Part shown: positions 60,133 through 64,000 of the stretch, one piece after another
Layout: each line of letters begins with the position of its first letter
How positions within the stretch are numbered: position 1 is the stretch's first letter
Assembly (NCBI RefSeq): GCF_016907535.1
Contig: NZ_JAFBCF010000001.1
Span: 2,542,001 to 2,606,000, forward strand
Source: Microlunatus panaciterrae
GTDB lineage: Bacteria; Actinomycetota; Actinomycetes; Propionibacteriales; Propionibacteriaceae
Direction: 5' to 3'
DNA length: 64,000 bases
Notes under the pieces: model-generated
Databases searched by the model: none
Seen by the model: the letters and a program-made list of their open reading frames with translations, nothing else
Told to the model about the DNA's origin: nothing
Made by a program: the position numbers and the translations under genes

Positions 60133-60621
60133 TCAACCGGCTCGGACCTGCTCCACACCCCGGTTCGCGAGGGCATCGGCGTGTTCGTTGCCCGGGTCGC
60201 CGGAATGGCCCCGGACCCATTTCCAGCTGACCTGGTGCCGGTTGACCTCGGCGTCGAGAGCCTGCCAGAGATCGACGTTCTTGACCGGCTTCTTGGCGCC
60301 GGTCAGCCAACCGTTGCGCTTCCAGCCGGGCAGCCACTCGCTCATCCCCTTCATCACGTAGACCGAGTCAACGTGCAGGGTGACCTGACAGGGCCGGGTC
60401 AGGGCGCGCAGCCCCTCGATCACGGCCGTCAGCTCCATCCGGTTGTTGGTGGTGACCTCCTCGCCGCCGAACAGCTCGCGCTCGTGCCCACCCGAGCGCA
60501 TCACCACCCCCCAGCCGCCGACGCCGGGGTTGCCCTTGCACGCCCCGTCGGTCCACATCTCGACCGTGGTCAACGTGCTGTCGTCGGTCGGGGAGGTCGC
60601 TGTGGCCGTCATGGTGACCAT
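60133..60621 (-). CDS. rnhA: Ribonuclease H
   Basis: 162-residue type 1 RNase H that cuts RNA in RNA-DNA hybrids. All four acidic residues are visible: Asp in [12 protein letters not shown], Glu in [12 protein letters not shown], Asp in [11 protein letters not shown] and Asp in NEHADALAN. The basic handle [15 protein letters not shown] is present. ATG at 60621 has GAGGAG about 12 bases upstream; ATG at 60612 is an alternative. Confidence 0.94.
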   Translation of the reverse strand: MVTMTATATSPTDDSTLTTVEMWTDGACKGNPGVGGWGVVMRSGGHERELFGGEEVTTNNRMELTAVIEGLRALTRPCQVTLHVDSVYVMKGMSEWLPGWKRNGWLTGAKKPVKNVDLWQALDAEVNRHQVSWKWVRGHSGDPGNEHADALANRGVEQVRAG

Positions 60622-60641
60622 CTTTTCAGAGAACTCCTCGG

Positions 60642-61592
60642 TCACCAGCAACGACGCTGAGCCAGCCAGTCGGTGGCGACGTCGGCATACCAGCGTTGGT
60701 GGGCGCGAAGGTAGGGAGAGGTGGGCGGTGCCGGCTGGGCCCCCGCATGTCTGAAGTAGCCGATCAGCAGCGCCAGGAAGCAGTCGATCGCCTCGTGGTC
60801 GGCGCGGCTGAGCTGCTGGCTGTCGGCGAGCAGCACGTCGGCGTCCAGCCCGTCGCCGTGCATCGAGACCGCCAGTGAGACCGAGTCGGCCCAGGCCGGA
60901 CCGACGACGGTGAAGTTCCAGTCGCAGAACCACACCGCCCGGTCCCGGCCGATGATCACGTTGTCGTCGCGCAGGTCACAGTGCACCAGGGTCTCGCCGG
61001 TGCAGAGCTGCAGAGCCTCGTCGGCGAGGGCACGAGCCTCCTCGCGACGGGTGAGCCAGATCCCCTCGGCAGGCAGTTCGTCCCAGCGGCCGCGTTCGGC
61101 TGCGAACTCCTCGGCCAGCGTCATCCAGTCGGCACCGGCCGGCGCCGGTGTGAGGGTACGGCTCATGGCTCCTGCGGTGTCCAGCACCAGCCGCGCCTCG
61201 GTCCGACTCCAGGGTCGTTGCGGGGGCCGGCCCCCGACATCGTCGAAGATCAGGATCACCCAGGCGGCACCGTCGATGTCGCCGTCATAGCTCCAGCGCA
61301 GCCGCGGCACCGGTACGGCGGTCGGCAGCAGGGCGAGCTTGGCGGCCTCAGCCCGGTAGGCCTGCCGGGTCCATTCCTGCTCGGGGTTGGTGGCCTTGAC
61401 GAAGACGCTGGTGCCGTCGGTCAGCAGCAGCCGGGACGCGAACCCTGGGGTGAACCCGCTGTCCTGCGAGATGGCGCGCGCCACCCCAGCCCGCAGCTGA
61501 TCCTGAACGAGACCACGCACCGCGGCGGGCAGGTCCTGCCAGTGCGGCCGACGGGCAGTGGCCCGGGCCGGGATGGTGAGTGGCTGCGGCAT
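60642..61592 (-). CDS. Aminoglycoside phosphotransferase-like kinase
   Basis: 316 residues, APH/choline-kinase fold. N-lobe with [12 protein letters not shown] (ATP-binding Lys). The catalytic loop is [13 protein letters not shown] and the metal-binding Asp lies in [14 protein letters not shown]. Phosphorylates a small molecule such as a sugar, amine or antibiotic; nothing here tells which. It is 20 bases upstream of rnhA on the same strand. Confidence 0.85.
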   Translation of the reverse strand: MPQPLTIPARATARRPHWQDLPAAVRGLVQDQLRAGVARAISQDSGFTPGFASRLLLTDGTSVFVKATNPEQEWTRQAYRAEAAKLALLPTAVPVPRLRWSYDGDIDGAAWVILIFDDVGGRPPQRPWSRTEARLVLDTAGAMSRTLTPAPAGADWMTLAEEFAAERGRWDELPAEGIWLTRREEARALADEALQLCTGETLVHCDLRDDNVIIGRDRAVWFCDWNFTVVGPAWADSVSLAVSMHGDGLDADVLLADSQQLSRADHEAIDCFLALLIGYFRHAGAQPAPPTSPYLRAHQRWYADVATDWLAQRRCW

Positions 61593-61647
61593 CGGCCCAT
61601 GCTGTCAACCCGGGCTACCCCCCGCAAACGGGTTTCCGGACCGGCCG

Positions 61648-63219
61648 TCACTCGACCGTGAAGCGGATCTGGTGCCACCCTCGGGCGCCGGAGGGGAACA
61701 CCTTGGTGCGCCTCTCCGGCTGGGTTTTGCCGGACTTGTCGGTGGCCCGGACCTCGGCGGTGTGCCGGCCCGCCGGGCCGCGGTAGACGAAGGACCACTG
61801 CCGCCACAGATCGACGCCGGCCTCGTCAGCCAGGGTGGCCTGCTGCCAGGGCCCGCCATCAATTCTGATCTCCACCCGTTCGATCCCGCGGTGCTGGGCC
61901 CAGGCCACGCCGGCCAGCACCGGCTTGTCCTTGCTGAGCATGCCCAGCGACTTCGGCACGTCGATCCGGCTCTGGGTCAGGATCGGCGCCTGGGTGGCCC
62001 ACCCGCGGCTGGTCCAGTACGCCGTACGCCGGTCGTAGCGGGTGAACTCGATCCGCTCCAGCCATTTGGTACCGGAGACGAAGCCGTACAGCCCGGGGAC
62101 CAGCATCCTGGCGGGGAACCCGTTCTTGTCCGGCAGCACCTCGCCGTTCATCCCGACGACGATCATCGCGTCCCGGCCGTCACTGACCGCCTGGTAGGGC
62201 GTGCTGCAGGTGTAGCCCTGGTCGCTGGAGTAGCTGAACACCTGGTCGACGCCCGTCTGGACGCCGACCCGCTTGATGATCTCCGTGAAGGGGACGCCGA
62301 GCCAGCTTGCTGTCCCGACATAGGGCCCGCCCACCTCGTTGGAGACACACGTCATGGTGATGTTGCGCTCGATCATCGGCAGCTCGAGCAGCTGTCGGTA
62401 GCTGAGGGTCAGCGGGCGGTCGACCAGGCCGTCGATGGTCAGGCTCCACTGGTCAGGGTCGATCCGAGGGGTCACCAGGGCGATGTCGACGCGGTAGAAG
62501 TCGTCGATCGAGGTCAGGAACGGGGTGTTCCCCTCGACCTGTGCTGCGGCCGGCACCGGCGCCGACCGCGATCCGGGTGAGGGCAACCCCAGCCTCCGTC
62601 GGGCCTCGGCGCCGGCCAGCCGGAGCTGGCTGACCACGATCCCTCCTCCGCCGAGGACGGCGGCAGTCAGTGCGGTGGCCCCGATGCCGGCCAGCAGGGC
62701 GCGGCGGGACGGGTGCGGGGCCGACCCGGCGGTACGGCTGCGACCGCCGATCCGACTGACCCGGTCGAGAGCCACCAGGCCGGCCAGCCCCGCGGCCACC
62801 GACGGCAGTGCATCCCAGGGCGTCGCGCCCGGACGCAGTGTCGCCGCCAGCACCCCGACCGCCCCGAGCAGGGCGATGCCGGTCAGCGCCACCGGCCGAC
62901 GTCGCCACGCCAGCAGGCCGAGCAGGGCAGCGATGAGCAGCAGCACGACGGCGATGCCAGTCACCAGCACCGGCTTGTCGGCGGTGCCGAAGGTCCGGAC
63001 GGCGAACTCCTTGGCCGGTGTCGGGGCGACGTCGATGAGGCTGGATCCGACGGCGATCAAGGGGGAGGCGTTGGGGTTCACCAGGGCCGCGACCCCGTGG
63101 CCGGCTCCGATCGCCGCAGCCGCTGCGGCCAGACCGGCCGCCAGTCGCCAGCCGGCGGCGGGCTGGTCCTGCGGCTCCGCGCCGGGCCGGGAGTCCGTCC
63201 GTTCCCTGGTGTCAGTCAC
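61648..63219 (-). CDS. Membrane-anchored molybdopterin oxidoreductase (sulfite oxidase family)
   Basis: 523 residues. The N-terminal ~200 residues have four or five membrane helices, the last following SRRALLAGIGATAL, which also looks like a Tat-type twin Arg. The Mo-cofactor domain has the molybdenum-ligand Cys at 291 in ITMTCVSNEVGG and the family loop GYTCSTPYQAVSDGRDAMIV. A C-terminal dimerisation (Mo-co_dimer, Ig-like) domain ends the protein. Catalytic part probably extracytoplasmic. Substrate unknown; electrons may go to the menaquinone pool. GTG at 63219 is chosen by context with a weak Shine-Dalgarno. Confidence 0.88.
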   Translation of the reverse strand: MTDTRERTDSRPGAEPQDQPAAGWRLAAGLAAAAAAIGAGHGVAALVNPNASPLIAVGSSLIDVAPTPAKEFAVRTFGTADKPVLVTGIAVVLLLIAALLGLLAWRRRPVALTGIALLGAVGVLAATLRPGATPWDALPSVAAGLAGLVALDRVSRIGGRSRTAGSAPHPSRRALLAGIGATALTAAVLGGGGIVVSQLRLAGAEARRRLGLPSPGSRSAPVPAAAQVEGNTPFLTSIDDFYRVDIALVTPRIDPDQWSLTIDGLVDRPLTLSYRQLLELPMIERNITMTCVSNEVGGPYVGTASWLGVPFTEIIKRVGVQTGVDQVFSYSSDQGYTCSTPYQAVSDGRDAMIVVGMNGEVLPDKNGFPARMLVPGLYGFVSGTKWLERIEFTRYDRRTAYWTSRGWATQAPILTQSRIDVPKSLGMLSKDKPVLAGVAWAQHRGIERVEIRIDGGPWQQATLADEAGVDLWRQWSFVYRGPAGRHTAEVRATDKSGKTQPERRTKVFPSGARGWHQIRFTVE

Positions 63220-63288
63220 ATCTGGTGTTCGTCGCCGAGGGGTCGGACAGATTGGTCCGGCGGTTCGAGGGCGCACTACGCTGGCGAC

Positions 63289-64000
63289 GTGACGTGGCCA
63301 CCAGACTCAGCGCCGCCGCTTCGCGCCCATACGGTGGAGATCGCCGACCCCGGCCCGCTCGCCAGGTGGATGCCGCGCCAGGACGCGTACGCCTGGATCA
63401 AACAGGGCGACGGCATGGTGGGCTTCGGCGAGGTTGTCCGGCACAAGGCGCTCACCATCTCCGAGGCCGAGGAGTGGTGGTCCGACCTGGCCGGCAGCGT
63501 GATCATCGAGTCCGAGCTGGACGATCCACCGGCCGGATCCGGCCTGATCGCCTTCGGCACCTTCGTTTTCGACCCGAACAACTCCGCGGACCAGTCCACA
63601 CTGATCGTGCCGGAGACGATCATCGGCCGGCGCAACGGGCGCAGCTGGCTGACCCGGATCGGCGTCGAGCCGGGTGGCGTCGGCATGTCCCTGCCCGACC
63701 CGCCCTGCCCGCCCCGGAATGTGAGCTATGCCGACGGCTCGCTGACCGGGCCCGAGTGGGAGGCCGCCGTCGCCCAGGCGGTGGCGCGGATCAACGCCGG
63801 AGAGTTCGACAAGGTGGTACTGGCGCGGGACCTGCTCGCCTTCTCCGACGGCCCGATCGACCCGCGCTGGCTGGTGCAGCGGCTGGCCGAGGAGTACAGC
63901 CGCTGCTGGACCTACCTCGTCGACGGTCTGGTCGGCGCGACTCCCGAGATGCTGGTGCGTCGGGAAGCCGGCCTGGCCACCTCGAGAGTGCTGGCCGGCA
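63289..64000 (+). CDS. Isochorismate synthase, 3' end outside window
   Basis: The frame opened by GTG at 63289 runs without a stop to the window edge (237 codons). The start WPPDSAPPLRAHTVEI, the mid part LIAFGTFVFDPNNSADQSTLIVPETIIG, and the beginning of the chorismate-binding domain (VAQAVARINAGEFDKVVLARDL, VGATPEMLVRREAG) match menaquinone isochorismate synthase (MenF/EntC-like). It would convert chorismate to isochorismate for menD at 50.9 kb. The catalytic C-terminal half is not in the window. Confidence 0.85.
   Translation, partial: MTWPPDSAPPLRAHTVEIADPGPLARWMPRQDAYAWIKQGDGMVGFGEVVRHKALTISEAEEWWSDLAGSVIIESELDDPPAGSGLIAFGTFVFDPNNSADQSTLIVPETIIGRRNGRSWLTRIGVEPGGVGMSLPDPPCPPRNVSYADGSLTGPEWEAAVAQAVARINAGEFDKVVLARDLLAFSDGPIDPRWLVQRLAEEYSRCWTYLVDGLVGATPEMLVRREAGLATSRVLAG

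Noticed and set aside
1-64000. tRNA, rRNA, CRISPR array, insertion sequence or prophage
   Set aside because: No cloverleaf, repeat-spacer pattern, transposase or phage gene was seen while reading. The RecB-like nuclease has no CRISPR neighbours.

Overview
The window is a stretch of a high-GC actinobacterial chromosome. Evidence for this: menaquinone genes (menA, menC, menD, menE, menG and a probable isochorismate synthase), ANTAR and MEDS/RsbW-type signalling proteins, an F420/LLM-type oxidoreductase, GTG starts and strongly G/C third codon positions. The gene mix would fit Propionibacteriales (for example a Microlunatus relative), but that placement is inference. I saw no rRNA, tRNA, CRISPR, phage or insertion sequence. 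Genes are dense, and only three gaps exceed 300 bases.

Layout. 1-6 kb: two ABC exporter pairs on either side of a frameshifted FAD monooxygenase and its unknown partner. 6-10 kb: TM2 protein, two ANTAR regulators, aldo/keto reductase, flavodoxin. 10-15 kb: DMT transporter, sugar-alcohol-type SDR, adenosine-specific kinase, aldo/keto reductase, LLM oxidoreductase. 15-18 kb: ribosome hibernation factor, chagasin-like cysteine protease inhibitor and, convergent with it, a papain-like protease with beta-propeller-type repeats. 18-31 kb: acyltransferase, DUF72, CapA, methyltransferase, a Cys-rich mini-protein, three envelope or sigma-signalling proteins, glgX, AraC regulator, galE, RNA methyltransferase. 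31-43 kb: an M4 protease carrying its own emfourin-like inhibitor domain, a secreted hydrolase, a CFA-type methyltransferase, gnd-gntK, a mobA-like gene, a CDP-alcohol transferase and a glycosyltransferase. 43-47.7 kb: a probable RiPP operon. 47.7-64 kb: menaquinone genes mixed with a RecB-like nuclease, fasciclin lipoprotein, ABC pair, YdcF, RNase H, a phosphotransferase and a molybdopterin oxidoreductase.

The most interesting system is the operon at 42.94-47.65 kb. A near-consensus promoter precedes a 60-residue peptide gene. This is followed by YcaO, TfuA, an MFS transporter and a Cds1-like cysteine desulfhydrase, with overlaps or gaps of 1-26 bases. YcaO plus TfuA is the signature of backbone thioamidation, and a desulfhydrase could supply the sulfide. 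I therefore read the locus as a self-contained thioamide-peptide pathway: precursor, modification pair, exporter and sulfur donor.

A second theme is protease control. A chagasin-type inhibitor gene lies 17 bases from a papain-like protease gene, and 14 kb away an M4 protease is fused to an emfourin-like inhibitor domain. None of these proteins has a visible signal peptide, so both pairs probably act in the cytoplasm.
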